Shown piece by piece: positions 31,726 to 40,475 of a DNA stretch of 61,695 bases. How positions within the stretch are numbered: the first letter of the stretch is position 1; every line of letters starts with the position of its first letter. The position numbers and the translations under genes are program-made. Below the pieces are notes generated by a model. That model had not been told where the DNA came from. It saw nothing but the letters and a program-made list of their open reading frames with translations, and made no database searches. The stretch covers positions 1 through 61,695 of the forward strand of contig NZ_JAHFUW010000021.1 of assembly GCF_023264855.1 (NCBI RefSeq). The letters run 5' to 3'. The DNA is from Herbiconiux sp. (lineage in GTDB: Bacteria > Actinomycetota > Actinomycetes > Actinomycetales > Microbacteriaceae).

Positions 31726-33069
31726 ATGAAGACACAGCACCGACGCCGTTCACGGGAACGGCGTTCATTCCACCGCGTTCGACCGCTCGCCGTGGTGGCC
31801 GCTCTGGCCATCTCGGGCCTCGCGCTCGCCGGCTGCACCGGCCAGGGCTCGGGCGGCGGCAGCAGCGATCAGACGGATGCCTCCGGCAAGATCACCCTCG
31901 ACTTCTGGAACGGGTTCACCGGCCCCGACGGCCCCGCACTGCAGAAGGTCATCGACGACTTCAACGCCTCGCAGGACGGCGTGGAGGTCAAGGCCAACAT
32001 CATGCCGTGGGACACCCTCTACCAGAAGGTGCTCACTTCGGTCGCCGGCAACGACGGCCCCGACATCATCGCCATGTCGGCCTCGCGCATGCCGCAGTTC
32101 GCCAGCGAGGGCCTGTTCGAACCGCTCGACGACTACTACACCGACGCCGGCAACGACACCGAGGCCCTCGCCACGGCGGCGGTCGACGCCTCCGTGTTCG
32201 ACGGCGTCAACTACGGGGTGCCGGTGAACTTCACGCCCATGATGATGTACTACAACAAAGACCTCTTCACGGCCGCCGGCCTCGACCCCGAGGCTCCGCC
32301 CACCACGTGGGACGAGCTGGCCGCCATGGTGCCCAAGCTCACCGTCGACGAGAACGGCGACGGCAAGCCCGAGCAGTTCGCCATGGCCCTCGGCGACCAC
32401 GAGACGGTCCCCGTCTTCGCCTCGCTGCTGTGGGGCACGGGCGGCGGCATCGCCAACGCCGACGGCACGAAGTCGACCCTCGGCGACCCCGCCTCGATCA
32501 AAGCGCTCGACTTCTGGGTGTCGCTCATCCGCGACCAGAAGGCCACGCAGATCGGCATGACGGGTGCGGATGCCGACAAGCTGTTCCAGACCCAGAAGGC
32601 CGCGATCGAGATCGTGGGCCCGTGGATGACGACCGGGTTCGACGAGGCCGGTCTCAACTACGGTCTCGCCAAGCCCCCGGCGGGCCCGAGCGACGAGGCG
32701 GTGCTCGCCGACGTCGTGTCGATGGGTCTGCCCGCCGGCACGAGCGACGCCCAGAAGGAGGCGGCCTACGAGTTCTTCGCCTACTGGAACTCGGCCGAGG
32801 GCCAGACCACCTGGGCCGACGGATCCGGCTTCCCGCCGAACCGGGCCGACGTCGCCGACAAGGTGACGGCGAGCCCCTACCCGGCCATCTTCGGAGCGGC
32901 CGACGTCACGGATGTCTCCAAGACCCTGCTGCCCGGCGTCGCCAGCGGCGGGCCGATCATGGAGACCATCTTCAACCCCTCGGTGCAGAAGGCGCTCAAC
33001 GGCGAAGGCTCGGTCGAAGACATCTTCGCCGCGGCATCCGCCCAGGTGCAGGCCGAACTCGACAAGTGA
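31726..33069 (+). CDS. extracellular sugar-binding lipoprotein (family 1 SBP)
   Basis: A 447-residue lipoprotein with basic N-terminus, hydrophobic core and lipobox LALAGC near residue 37. The mature fold is family 1 solute-binding: ITLDFWNGFTGPDGPALQKV, WDTLYQKVLTSVAGNDGPDI, and the conserved MMMYYNKDLF segment. ATG at 31726 follows GAAGGAG. It is the first gene of SBP-permease-permease-GH1 and sits directly downstream of the perfect LacI palindrome. A strong hairpin follows its stop. The ligand is probably a beta-linked oligosaccharide, given the GH1 and GH2 enzymes. Confidence 0.94.
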   Translation: MKTQHRRRSRERRSFHRVRPLAVVAALAISGLALAGCTGQGSGGGSSDQTDASGKITLDFWNGFTGPDGPALQKVIDDFNASQDGVEVKANIMPWDTLYQKVLTSVAGNDGPDIIAMSASRMPQFASEGLFEPLDDYYTDAGNDTEALATAAVDASVFDGVNYGVPVNFTPMMMYYNKDLFTAAGLDPEAPPTTWDELAAMVPKLTVDENGDGKPEQFAMALGDHETVPVFASLLWGTGGGIANADGTKSTLGDPASIKALDFWVSLIRDQKATQIGMTGADADKLFQTQKAAIEIVGPWMTTGFDEAGLNYGLAKPPAGPSDEAVLADVVSMGLPAGTSDAQKEAAYEFFAYWNSAEGQTTWADGSGFPPNRADVADKVTASPYPAIFGAADVTDVSKTLLPGVASGGPIMETIFNPSVQKALNGEGSVEDIFAAASAQVQAELDK

Positions 33070-33075
33070 TCCACT

Positions 33076-33108
33076 CGGAGGGCGGGTGCTTCCGGCGCCC
33101 GCCCTCCG
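33076..33108 (+). other. intercistronic hairpin after the binding-protein gene
   Basis: CGGAGGGCGGGTGC pairs with GCGCCCGCCCTCCG (14 bp, one G-U pair) around a TTCCG loop, 6 nt after the stop and 13 nt before the next start. It is probably an mRNA-stabilising element or partial terminator. Confidence 0.75.
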
Positions 33109-33121
33109 CGAAAGGCACCCC

Positions 33122-34066
33122 ATGACGACCACCGCAGAGCGCCCCGCCGTTCAGCTCCCGCCGCCGCCCAAGCGCCGCCGGCCCCTGTTGCGGGTGAGCG
33201 GCCGCCGCTCGCTCACCGCCTGGCTCTTCCTCACGCCGACCCTGCTCATCCTGATCGCCTTCACGGTCTACCCGATGGTGCAGGCGCTGTACCTGTCGTT
33301 CACCGACTACAACCTCATCCGTGCGGCCCAGTGGGTGGGCCTGGACAACTACATCGAGCTGCTCTCCGACGACGCGTTCTGGAACGCGTTCGGCAACACG
33401 GTGCTGTACGCCGCCGTGGTCACCCCGGTCACGGTCGTGCTGGCGCTCGCCTTCGCGCTGATGCTCAACCAGGCGTTCGTCGGCCGGGCTTTCGCCCGCA
33501 CCGCGATCTTCCTGCCGTTCATCGTGTCGCTCGGCATCATCGCGATCGCCTGGGCGTTTCTGCTCGACCCGAACATCGGCCTGCTCTCGCACTGGCTGAG
33601 CCTCGTGGGGATCGTTCCCGAGCAGGGCTGGCTGAGCGACCCGCGCTACGCGATGGCCGCGGTGATGGCCGTGGGCGTGTGGAAGAACGTCGGCTTCTAC
33701 ATGGTGATCTTCCTCGCCGGGCTGCAGTCGATCCCGGTCGACATGTACGAGGCGGCGCGGCTCGACGGCGCCGGGGTGTGGCAGCGCTTCCGCAACGTCA
33801 CGCTTCCGCTGCTGTCGAACCAGACGCTGCTCGTGTCGGTCCTGGCCCTCATCGCGACGCTGCAGGCCTTCGACCAGATCTACGTGATGACCCGGGGCGG
33901 GCCCTTCTTCCGCACCGAGACGCTCGTGATGCTGGTCTACCGCGAGGGATTCCAGGAGCTGCGCTTCGGCTACGCCTCGGCGATCTCGTTCGTGCTCGTG
34001 ATCTTCGTGTTCATCCTCTCGATGGTGCAGTTCGGCTATCTCCGACGCAAGCAGGTGACCTACTGA
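33122..34066 (+). CDS. carbohydrate ABC transporter permease, MalF-type
   Basis: A 314-residue permease with a Pro/Arg-rich cytoplasmic start, a first helix at AWLFLTPTLLILIAFTVYPM, and about six helices. The EAA loop is EAARLDGAGVWQRFRNVTLPLL. ATG at 33122 follows a GAAAGG site. Its stop overlaps the start of the next permease by one base. No ATPase gene lies in the operon, so it would use a shared MsiK-type ATPase encoded elsewhere, as family 1 sugar importers in actinobacteria commonly do. Confidence 0.94.
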   Translation: MTTTAERPAVQLPPPPKRRRPLLRVSGRRSLTAWLFLTPTLLILIAFTVYPMVQALYLSFTDYNLIRAAQWVGLDNYIELLSDDAFWNAFGNTVLYAAVVTPVTVVLALAFALMLNQAFVGRAFARTAIFLPFIVSLGIIAIAWAFLLDPNIGLLSHWLSLVGIVPEQGWLSDPRYAMAAVMAVGVWKNVGFYMVIFLAGLQSIPVDMYEAARLDGAGVWQRFRNVTLPLLSNQTLLVSVLALIATLQAFDQIYVMTRGGPFFRTETLVMLVYREGFQELRFGYASAISFVLVIFVFILSMVQFGYLRRKQVTY

Positions 34067-34977
34067 TGGCGATCACGGCTACGAGGCCGACCGGTGCCGG
34101 CAAGCCCGCCGGGCCCGGCACGACGACCACCGCATCCGCTCGCCGCCGGCGCCCGGTGAACACCCGCCGCGCTGCGAAATGGCTGCTCGCCATCACCTCC
34201 ATCGCCATCGGTCTGCTGATGCTGCTGCCGATCATCTGGATGGTGTTCACCGCCTTCAAGCCCGAGAGCGACATCGTGAGCGCCCCGCCGACCCTGTGGC
34301 CGCGCGAGCTCACCCTCGAGCACTTCGCCGAGGTGTGGGAGCGCATCCCGTTCGCCCGTCTCTACGTGAACACCATCGTCTTCGCCGGCAGCGTCACGCT
34401 CATCTCGCTGCTGTTCGACTCGATGGCGGCGTACGCGCTTGCCCGTCTGCCGTTCAAGGGGCGGGCGGTGGTGATGGTGCTCATCCTGCTGTTGCTCATG
34501 CTGCCGTTCCAGGTGACGCTCATCCCGCTCTACGACATGCTGAACGGGATGGGGCTCACGAACACGCTCCCGGGCCTGATCATCCCGAGGATGACGAACG
34601 CGTTCGGCATCTTCTTCCTCACCCAGTTCTTCTTGTCCCTCCCGAAAGACCTGGAGGAGGCGGCACGGATGGACGGGGCATCCGAGTGGCGCATCTACTG
34701 GGGCATCATCCTGCCCCTGTCCCGCCCGGCCCTGCTGACCCTCGGGCTCTTCCACTTCCAGTACAACTGGAACGACCTGCTCTGGCCGCTCGTGATGTCG
34801 TCGTCGGTGGAGACCTCCACGTTGCCGGCCGGACTCGCGCTGTTCATGGGGCAGCACGTGGTGGAGTACGGGCTTCTGATGGCCGGGTCGCTCTTGGCGA
34901 TGCTCCCCGTCATCCTGTTCTTCCTCCTCATCCAGCGCAGCTTCGTGGCGGGCATCGCCACCACGGGCCTCAAATGA
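34066..34977 (+). CDS. carbohydrate ABC transporter permease, MalG-type
   Basis: A 303-residue permease with about six helices (first at WLLAITSIAIGLLMLLPIIW). The EAA loop is EAARMDGASEWRIYWGIILPLS, and the MalG-type C-terminus is QRSFVAGIATTGLK. Start and upstream stop share one base (TGATG), so translation is coupled to the MalF-type partner. It forms the membrane channel of the importer that feeds the GH1 enzyme encoded immediately downstream. Confidence 0.94.
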   Translation: MAITATRPTGAGKPAGPGTTTTASARRRRPVNTRRAAKWLLAITSIAIGLLMLLPIIWMVFTAFKPESDIVSAPPTLWPRELTLEHFAEVWERIPFARLYVNTIVFAGSVTLISLLFDSMAAYALARLPFKGRAVVMVLILLLLMLPFQVTLIPLYDMLNGMGLTNTLPGLIIPRMTNAFGIFFLTQFFLSLPKDLEEAARMDGASEWRIYWGIILPLSRPALLTLGLFHFQYNWNDLLWPLVMSSSVETSTLPAGLALFMGQHVVEYGLLMAGSLLAMLPVILFFLLIQRSFVAGIATTGLK

Positions 34978-34991
34978 CGAAAGGATGCCGC

Positions 34992-36218
34992 GTGAGCGAC
35001 ACCCCCTGGTACCTCGAAGACCGCCTGCACTACGGCGTGGGCATCGAAGACACCTTCATTCCGCAGGAGGCCGTCGGCCACCGCAAGCTCGACGAGTACG
35101 AGCTCACCCAGCACTACGCCCGCTGGCGCGACGACCTCGACCTGGTGGCCGAGAGCGGGGCCGAGTTCGTGCGCTGGGGCATCCCCTGGTACCTCGTGGA
35201 ACCGCGGCCGGGGGAGTTCGACTGGTCGTGGCTCGACCAGGTCGCCGAGCGGATGCGCGAGCTGAAGCTGCGCTGCATCGTCGACCTCATGCATTACGGC
35301 ACCCCGCTGTGGCTCGACAACTCGTTCATCAACGCCTCCTACCCCGAGCGGGTGGCGTCGTACGGGCGCGCGGTCGCCGAGCGCTACCGTGACGTCTTCA
35401 CCGACTTCACGCCTCTCAACGAACCGGTGGTCAATGCCGAGTGGTGCGGCGAGAACGCCAAGTGGCCGCCGTATCTCTCGGGCCACGACGGCTTCATCAA
35501 GGTCACGATGCAGCTGGCGCGCGGCATGGTGCTCACGCAGCAGCAGATCGCCGCGGTGCATTCGGAGGCCACCTTCGTGCACGTCGACGCCGGCTTTCTG
35601 TATAGAGGCGCGGGGGAGTCGCCGCTGCTCTCCCGCGAGCTGCTCGAGGAGCGCCGCTTCATCGCCCTCGACCTCATCACCGGCCGGTTCGACGCCGACG
35701 CTCCGCTGCATCCGTGGCTGACGTCGCACGGGGTCACGGAGGCGGAGCTGCAGTGGTTCCGCGACAACGCGGTCACGCCCGACGTGATCGGCGTGAACTA
35801 CTACCCCCACTTCACCACGGGCGAGTTCATCGACGGCAGGCTCACTCCGGTGCGCAACGACGGCGGTGGTCTCCGCACCCTCATCTCGCTGTACTCCGAC
35901 CGCTACGGCATCCCGATCGCCGTCACCGAGACGTCGCTGGTGGGCACTCCCGCCGAGAAGATCGAGTGGATGCGCGAGTCGGGAGAGGTGCTCGCCACGC
36001 TGCGGGCGGAGGGGCACCCGATCATCGGATTCACCTGGTTCCCGTTCTTCTCGATGGTCGACTGGCTCTACCGCTTCGACCAACTGAAGCCCGACGACTG
36101 GATGCTCGAGTTCGGCATCGTCGACCTGGTGCGCGGGGCCGACCTCGGCCTCGTGCGCGTGCGCAACGAGGCCTTCGACGTGTTCAGGCGGGCCGCCCTC
36201 GCCGCGCGCCAGACCTGA
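34992..36218 (+). CDS. family 1 glycoside hydrolase-like enzyme
   Basis: A 408-residue cytoplasmic TIM-barrel glycosidase. The acid/base site is FTPLNEPVV (Glu144), and the nucleophile is in AVTETSL (Glu313), where classical GH1 enzymes read I-T-E-N-G. Other marks are RWGIPWYLVEPRPGEFDWSW near the N-terminus and GVNYYP before the nucleophile. GTG at 34992 is favoured by AAAGGA six nt upstream; an ATG at 34974 overlapping the permease stop has no ribosome site. It is shorter than typical beta-glucosidases (about 450), so it is a divergent GH1 member. It probably hydrolyses the imported oligosaccharide with the GH2 enzyme. Confidence 0.88.
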   Translation: MSDTPWYLEDRLHYGVGIEDTFIPQEAVGHRKLDEYELTQHYARWRDDLDLVAESGAEFVRWGIPWYLVEPRPGEFDWSWLDQVAERMRELKLRCIVDLMHYGTPLWLDNSFINASYPERVASYGRAVAERYRDVFTDFTPLNEPVVNAEWCGENAKWPPYLSGHDGFIKVTMQLARGMVLTQQQIAAVHSEATFVHVDAGFLYRGAGESPLLSRELLEERRFIALDLITGRFDADAPLHPWLTSHGVTEAELQWFRDNAVTPDVIGVNYYPHFTTGEFIDGRLTPVRNDGGGLRTLISLYSDRYGIPIAVTETSLVGTPAEKIEWMRESGEVLATLRAEGHPIIGFTWFPFFSMVDWLYRFDQLKPDDWMLEFGIVDLVRGADLGLVRVRNEAFDVFRRAALAARQT

Positions 36219-36253
36219 CGGCGCGACGCCGCGACTCGCGATCCGGGGAGCGC

Positions 36254-36259
36254 TAGGGT
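36254..36259 (+). promoter_or_regulatory. -10 box for a leaderless transcript
   Basis: TAGGGT is followed by 7 nt and the ATG at 36267. Confidence 0.5.
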
Positions 36260-36266
36260 GCTGGTC

Positions 36267-37472
36267 ATGGGGGATGAGCAGTCCGGCACGCCGGCGGATG
36301 CTTCGGCGGAGCGGGCGGCCGCCGTCGCCGCGACACTGGCGGAGATCATCGCGATGGTTCGCGAGTACGAGCTTCCGAGCTGGGAGAGGGCTCTCGAGCA
36401 CGACCGTCGCCGCGTGATCGCCGGTGAGGTCGAGGTGTACGCCGTGCTGCGCTACCGCCTCGACGGGCGGTACGGCCTCTCGGAGGTGCGGATGGGCTTC
36501 GGCGATCGCGCGCTGAACGCGCGGCTGGACGGGTTGCGCATCCGCCTCCGGAACCTTCTCGCCGAAGCTGAGGCTGAGGCTGAGCCGATGCCGGTCGCCG
36601 AGGAGCCTGTGGATCCGGGTCCCGCGCAGTACGGCGTGAGGGTTGAGCGGGAACCCGCGCCGCGCTTCGTGCGCACGCTCATGGCCGCCGACTACCCCGT
36701 GGGAACGATCCGGCGGGGTGAGGACGGTCGTCTCGTGCGGTCGACCTTCTCCGTGCTGGACCACGACGGGGGCGGACGCCTGAGGCTGTGGGTGCGGATC
36801 TGGAGCCCCGTGGAGCCGGTGAGTATCGAGGAGTACCGGTCGCTGAGGGCTGCGTGCATCGGATGGTGGATCACTCTGGCGGCGGTGCCCGCCGTGGTCG
36901 TCGGTGCGGGCGTGGCCGGCCTGCGATCGGATGTCTGGCTCGCTGTGCTTTTCGCCGCCGCGATCCTCATGCCGGCGGCCGCCGTGATGGCGGGGGTGAC
37001 CGAGCGCCGACGCTCGGCGGTGGTCGCCCTGTACAGCGAGAAGACGCGAACGTGGGTCAGCCCCAGGAGTCGCGGCTCCCGGCTGCACCGCGTCGCCCCC
37101 CATTCCACCGCCGCCGCCCGGGCCGCACACGCGGCAGCCGACGAGGCCGCGATCGACGAGCGGATGCTTCGGCGACTCACCAGGCGCGGCGGCACGGGTG
37201 CGCCGGGCGCCGGTGCGTCCGGAACGTGGGAGGTGTTCCTGTCGTGCGCCGACGAGCCTGGAGCCCGGATACTGGCCCTCGCCGCCGTGCAGGACTCCTG
37301 GGAGCTGCGATTCGTGGGCCCCGACGATTCGGGATCGCGCTGGATGATCATCCTCGAGCGTGACGTAGTGGGTCTCGGCGCGCTCGAGGTGAGCGCAGCG
37401 CGCACGCGCTTCACATCGCTCACCGCGACCGTCCGCCAGGGATCCTATGACGGCTGGCAGCTCGAGAACTGA
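36267..37472 (+). CDS. membrane protein of unknown function
   Basis: A 401-residue protein. An N-terminal soluble helical part (residues about 1-110, with an Ala/Glu run AEAEAEAEP) is followed by a beta-rich segment, two membrane helices (about 195-215 and 221-240: ITLAAVPAVVVGAGVAGL and LAVLFAAAILMPAAAVMAG), and a C-terminal soluble domain ending in QGSYDGWQLEN. No family is recognised. ATG at 36267 is chosen because a -10 box lies 7 nt upstream, as in a leaderless mRNA. The in-frame GTG at 36258 overlaps that -10 box but has GGGGAG at a good distance, so it stays possible. Confidence 0.7.
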   Translation: MGDEQSGTPADASAERAAAVAATLAEIIAMVREYELPSWERALEHDRRRVIAGEVEVYAVLRYRLDGRYGLSEVRMGFGDRALNARLDGLRIRLRNLLAEAEAEAEPMPVAEEPVDPGPAQYGVRVEREPAPRFVRTLMAADYPVGTIRRGEDGRLVRSTFSVLDHDGGGRLRLWVRIWSPVEPVSIEEYRSLRAACIGWWITLAAVPAVVVGAGVAGLRSDVWLAVLFAAAILMPAAAVMAGVTERRRSAVVALYSEKTRTWVSPRSRGSRLHRVAPHSTAAARAAHAAADEAAIDERMLRRLTRRGGTGAPGAGASGTWEVFLSCADEPGARILALAAVQDSWELRFVGPDDSGSRWMIILERDVVGLGALEVSAARTRFTSLTATVRQGSYDGWQLEN

Positions 37473-37479
37473 TCACCGC

Positions 37480-37497
37480 CACGGGCATCAGCCCGTG
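37480..37497. terminator. short terminator-like hairpin
   Basis: CACGGGC and GCCCGTG flank a four-base loop, directly after the membrane-protein stop and before the end of the convergent gene. Confidence 0.55.
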
Positions 37498-37521
37498 CCT
37501 TGCCGTCGGGCCCTCGGGTCG

Positions 37522-37914
37522 TCAGCGGCGGAAGTAGGCGTTCGCGCTGCGGGTGTAGAGCAGGATGATGCCGAGCAGGGCGAGGAGCCCGTTGAGCAGA
37601 CCCTGCCAGACGCTCGTCGGCACGGCGATGAGGAGGTAGACGGCGCTCGCCAGGTTGAGGGCCAGCACGATCGTGGTCAGCACCCGGGCGATCTGGCTGC
37701 CCCGCAGGAGAGCGGCGCCGACCACGATCGTGATCACGCCGAGCACGATCGCCACGATGGCGGTGGCCGTGAGTGTTCCGACCGAAGCGGGCACGCCGTT
37801 CACCTCGGCCGTCGTCGAGGCGGTGATCAGGCCGATGACGCCGCCGATCACCTGCAGCGCGCCGGAGATCCAGACGATCACCGCCACCAGGGTGACTCCA
37901 CCAGGTCGTTTCAC
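37522..37914 (-). CDS. small integral membrane protein, four helices
   Basis: A 130-residue protein made almost wholly of four membrane helices: VTLVAVIVWISGALQVIGGVIGLI, LTATAIVAIVLGVITIVVGAALL, ARVLTTIVLALNLASAVYLLI and LLNGLLALLGIILLYT. It has a short basic start (MKRPGG) and a C-terminal NAYFRR. It resembles the widespread actinobacterial DUF7144-type membrane proteins, but I hold that only loosely. ATG at 37914 has GGAGG upstream. Function unknown. Confidence 0.8.
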   Translation of the reverse strand: MKRPGGVTLVAVIVWISGALQVIGGVIGLITASTTAEVNGVPASVGTLTATAIVAIVLGVITIVVGAALLRGSQIARVLTTIVLALNLASAVYLLIAVPTSVWQGLLNGLLALLGIILLYTRSANAYFRR

Positions 37915-38046
37915 GGCTGCCCTCCTTCTCGAGCCGGCGCGGTCCGGCCCGTGTCGAGCATCACCCTACTGGTGTTGAACGGCGAACGCTCGGCCGGGCC
38001 GCGGCGTCGTCCATCCGGCGGTGTCCGCTCGAACCGCAGGCCGTCG

Positions 38047-38904
38047 TCAGTGCACCGGTCCGGCTTCCAGCGCGGCTCGCACCGACCGCGGCTCGCGACC
38101 GAGGAGCGTGCCGAGCAGCGGGTCGACGCCGGCGAAGAAGCCCTCGCGCGCGGCCCGGTACATACCGAGCGTGAAGCGGGCCATCATCTCCGGGCGCCCG
38201 GCGGCGACCTGGCTCGCGACCCATTCCTCGTCGTCGACGACGACCCGTGCGATCGAGCGGCCGGCGATCTCCGACGCCATCACGGCGACGTCGTCGAGCG
38301 TGGGGGCGGATGCGGCGGTGAGCGTGACCGGGCCGTCGTAGGCGCCGTCCGAGGCGATGACGATCGCGGCGGCCTCCGCCTCATCGCCGCGCGAGGTCCA
38401 CGACACGGGCCCGTCGGCGGGCACCGCCATGACGGCGGACTCGCGCCACGGGCCGGTGAGCCAGCTCAGGCTGTGGGCGTAGAAGCCGTTGCGCAACGAC
38501 GTCCACGCGACGCCCGAGTCGGCGAGCAGCTGCTCGGTCGCGGCGTGGTCGCGGCCGGGCCCGAACGGGGTGTCGAGCGCGGCGCCCTGATGGCTCGTGT
38601 ACAGGATGCGGCCTGCGCCGACGGTGACCGCGGCGTCGATGGCGGTGCGATGGAGGGTGACCGCATCCGCAGCCGGATCGCTCGAGGACACCAGCAGCAG
38701 TTGCTCGGCGCCGTCGAAGGCGGCGGGCAGCGAGGCGGCATCCGCATAGTCGCCGTAGCGAACCTCGACGCCCCGGTCGGCGAAGCGCTGAGCCTTGGCG
38801 ACGTCGCGGGCGACGACCGCGATCTCGCTGGCGGCGATCCGCTCGAGCAGGTGGTCGACGGTTGCTCCGTTGAGGGCGCCCGTGGCGCCGGTGACGATGA
38901 TCAT
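38047..38904 (-). CDS. NmrA-like NAD(P)-binding protein, quinone-oxidoreductase QorB type
   Basis: A 285-residue protein with an N-terminal Rossmann motif IIVTGATGALNG (residues 2-13; Gly-x-x-Gly-x-x-Gly type) and an atypical-SDR body (ILYTSHQGA, VAWTSLRNGFYAHSL). It lacks the classical Tyr-x-x-x-Lys, as NmrA/QorB proteins usually do. The family includes NAD(P)H-quinone reductases and redox sensors. It is divergent from a TetR regulator with 86 bp between starts, which is the usual arrangement for a TetR-controlled member of this family. Confidence 0.9.
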   Translation of the reverse strand: MIIVTGATGALNGATVDHLLERIAASEIAVVARDVAKAQRFADRGVEVRYGDYADAASLPAAFDGAEQLLLVSSSDPAADAVTLHRTAIDAAVTVGAGRILYTSHQGAALDTPFGPGRDHAATEQLLADSGVAWTSLRNGFYAHSLSWLTGPWRESAVMAVPADGPVSWTSRGDEAEAAAIVIASDGAYDGPVTLTAASAPTLDDVAVMASEIAGRSIARVVVDDEEWVASQVAAGRPEMMARFTLGMYRAAREGFFAGVDPLLGTLLGREPRSVRAALEAGPVH

Positions 38905-38961
38905 GGTTGCTCTCTTCGTGTTATCGATGGAATCATCACGACAGTATCACTGGAATCACAC

Positions 38962-38982
38962 TGTTACCAACCGAGTGTTACC
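38962..38982. promoter_or_regulatory. direct TGTTACC repeats in the TetR/NmrA spacer
   Basis: TGTTACC occurs at 38962-38968 and 38976-38982, close to the TetR start. The related TGTTATC lies near the NmrA-like start. These are candidate TetR contacts, though the symmetry is weak. Confidence 0.35.
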
Positions 38983-38990
38983 GTTGATAC

Positions 38991-39707
38991 ATGGATGACG
39001 CCCTCGACACCCGCCGGAGCAGTCGAGCGCGCATCATCGAGGCCGCTGCGCAGTTGCTCAAGGAGCAGGGGCCGACGGCGGTCACCACGCGTGCGGTCGC
39101 CATCGGTGCGGGGGTGCAGCCGCCCGCCATCTACCGCCTCTTCGGTGACAAGGACGGCCTGCTCGAAGCGGTAGCCGAACACGTGATGACCACCTACGTG
39201 GAGGCGAAGGCGGGCATCGTCGACGCGGCCGCCGCCGACGGCATCGACCCGCTCGACGACCTGCGAGCCGGCTGGCAGACGCAGCGGGAGTTCGGCCTGG
39301 CGAACCCCGACATCTTCCGCCTGCTGAGCGAGCCCGGCCGCGTGCTGACCTCGCCCTCGGCGGCTGCGGGTCGGCGCGTGCTGGAGAAGCGGATCCGCCG
39401 CGTCGCCGAGTCCGGCCGCCTCCGGGTCAGCGAGCAGCGCGCCATGGGCCTCGTGCAGGCGGGCGGCGTCGGCACCATCCAGACACTCCTCGCGACCCCG
39501 CCCGAGCAGCGCGACCCCGGCCTGGGGGAGGCCATGTTCGAGGCCGTGCTGGCGCAGATCCTCACCGACCCACCCGCGCGCGATCCCGACGACACGCTCG
39601 CGGCGACGGTCGCCTTCCGGGCGATCGCACCCTCGCTCACGGCGCTCAGCGCCTCGGAGCGCCACCTCCTGACGGAATGGCTCGACCGGGCTCTCGCCGC
39701 CGAGTAG
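38991..39707 (+). CDS. TetR-family regulator
   Basis: A 238-residue regulator. The N-terminal TetR helix-turn-helix is intact (RARIIEAAAQLLKEQGPTAVTTRAVAIGAGVQPPAIYRLFGDKDGLLEAV, about residues 12-60), and the remainder is a helical ligand pocket. The pattern PPAIYRLFGDKDGL is typical. It is divergent from the NmrA-like gene and likely represses it and itself. The inducer is unknown. A GTTGATAC sequence just upstream of the ATG may be part of its promoter. Confidence 0.92.
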   Translation: MDDALDTRRSSRARIIEAAAQLLKEQGPTAVTTRAVAIGAGVQPPAIYRLFGDKDGLLEAVAEHVMTTYVEAKAGIVDAAAADGIDPLDDLRAGWQTQREFGLANPDIFRLLSEPGRVLTSPSAAAGRRVLEKRIRRVAESGRLRVSEQRAMGLVQAGGVGTIQTLLATPPEQRDPGLGEAMFEAVLAQILTDPPARDPDDTLAATVAFRAIAPSLTALSASERHLLTEWLDRALAAE

Positions 39708-39784
39708 CGCAGGGTCGCCGATTCCGATCAGGAGTCGACCAGTGTTCCGCGGTGGGCGCGCAGCGCGCCCCGAGACGATCTACT

Positions 39785-39815
<31 letters not shown>

Positions 39816-39946
39816 GAGCTCGAGCATCGCGATGCGCGTCTCAGGGTGGATGTTCGCCCGATCCTGTTTTACAATCGTGGCAGCGTCGCGTGCCGGTGGC
39901 AGTCCGTGTCAGGCATGGAGGCGCCGAACCGAAGGATCACTGATGC

Positions 39947-40441
39947 GTGCGTCACTCCCTTCGTCGTCGCGTGACTGAGTGCGACACGACCAGGCTCATC
40001 GCCTGGAGCGACGAACTCCGCGCGGTGCACACGCGCATCCGCGAGGCTCTGCGGATCACTCGCGACGCCTTGGGCGATGGCGGGTCTCCGGCGCAGGCCG
40101 GACGCGATCTGCTCATCTACTGCCACGGCTTCTGCGCGGCTCTGGATGGCCACCACCGGGGCGAAGACCGCGCCCTGTTCCCGGCTATCGAAGAGGCTCG
40201 TCCCGATTTGGCGCCCGTGCTGAGGGCGCTCGAAAGGGACCACTCGATGATCGGCCACCTGCTCGGCGGTCTGCGCGATGCCGTCGAGCGGATGGCGTCG
40301 CCGGCCGAGCTCAGCCGTCATGTGGAGGGCGTGGCGGCGATCATGGAGAACCACTTCCGCTACGAAGAGCGGCAACTCCTCGAGATCTTGGAGGGCCTGG
40401 AGCTGCACGTCGCGGTCGAGGACGCGCTCGGTCCGCTCTGA
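39947..40441 (+). CDS. hemerythrin-domain protein
   Basis: A 164-residue four-helix protein with the di-iron ligand set of hemerythrins: His in RAVHTRI, HHRGEDRALFP (HxxxE), ERDHSMI, and MENHFRYEERQL (HxxxE). Such proteins bind oxygen or sense redox and iron in the cytoplasm. The start is uncertain: GTG at 39947 (GAAGGA ten nt upstream) or GTG at 39971 (MTECDTT), the latter nearer to the usual family length. No obvious partner is adjacent. Confidence 0.85.
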   Translation: MRHSLRRRVTECDTTRLIAWSDELRAVHTRIREALRITRDALGDGGSPAQAGRDLLIYCHGFCAALDGHHRGEDRALFPAIEEARPDLAPVLRALERDHSMIGHLLGGLRDAVERMASPAELSRHVEGVAAIMENHFRYEERQLLEILEGLELHVAVEDALGPL

Positions 40442-40475
40442 GCTCGATCGCCATCGATGCCACCTCCTGGGATGC

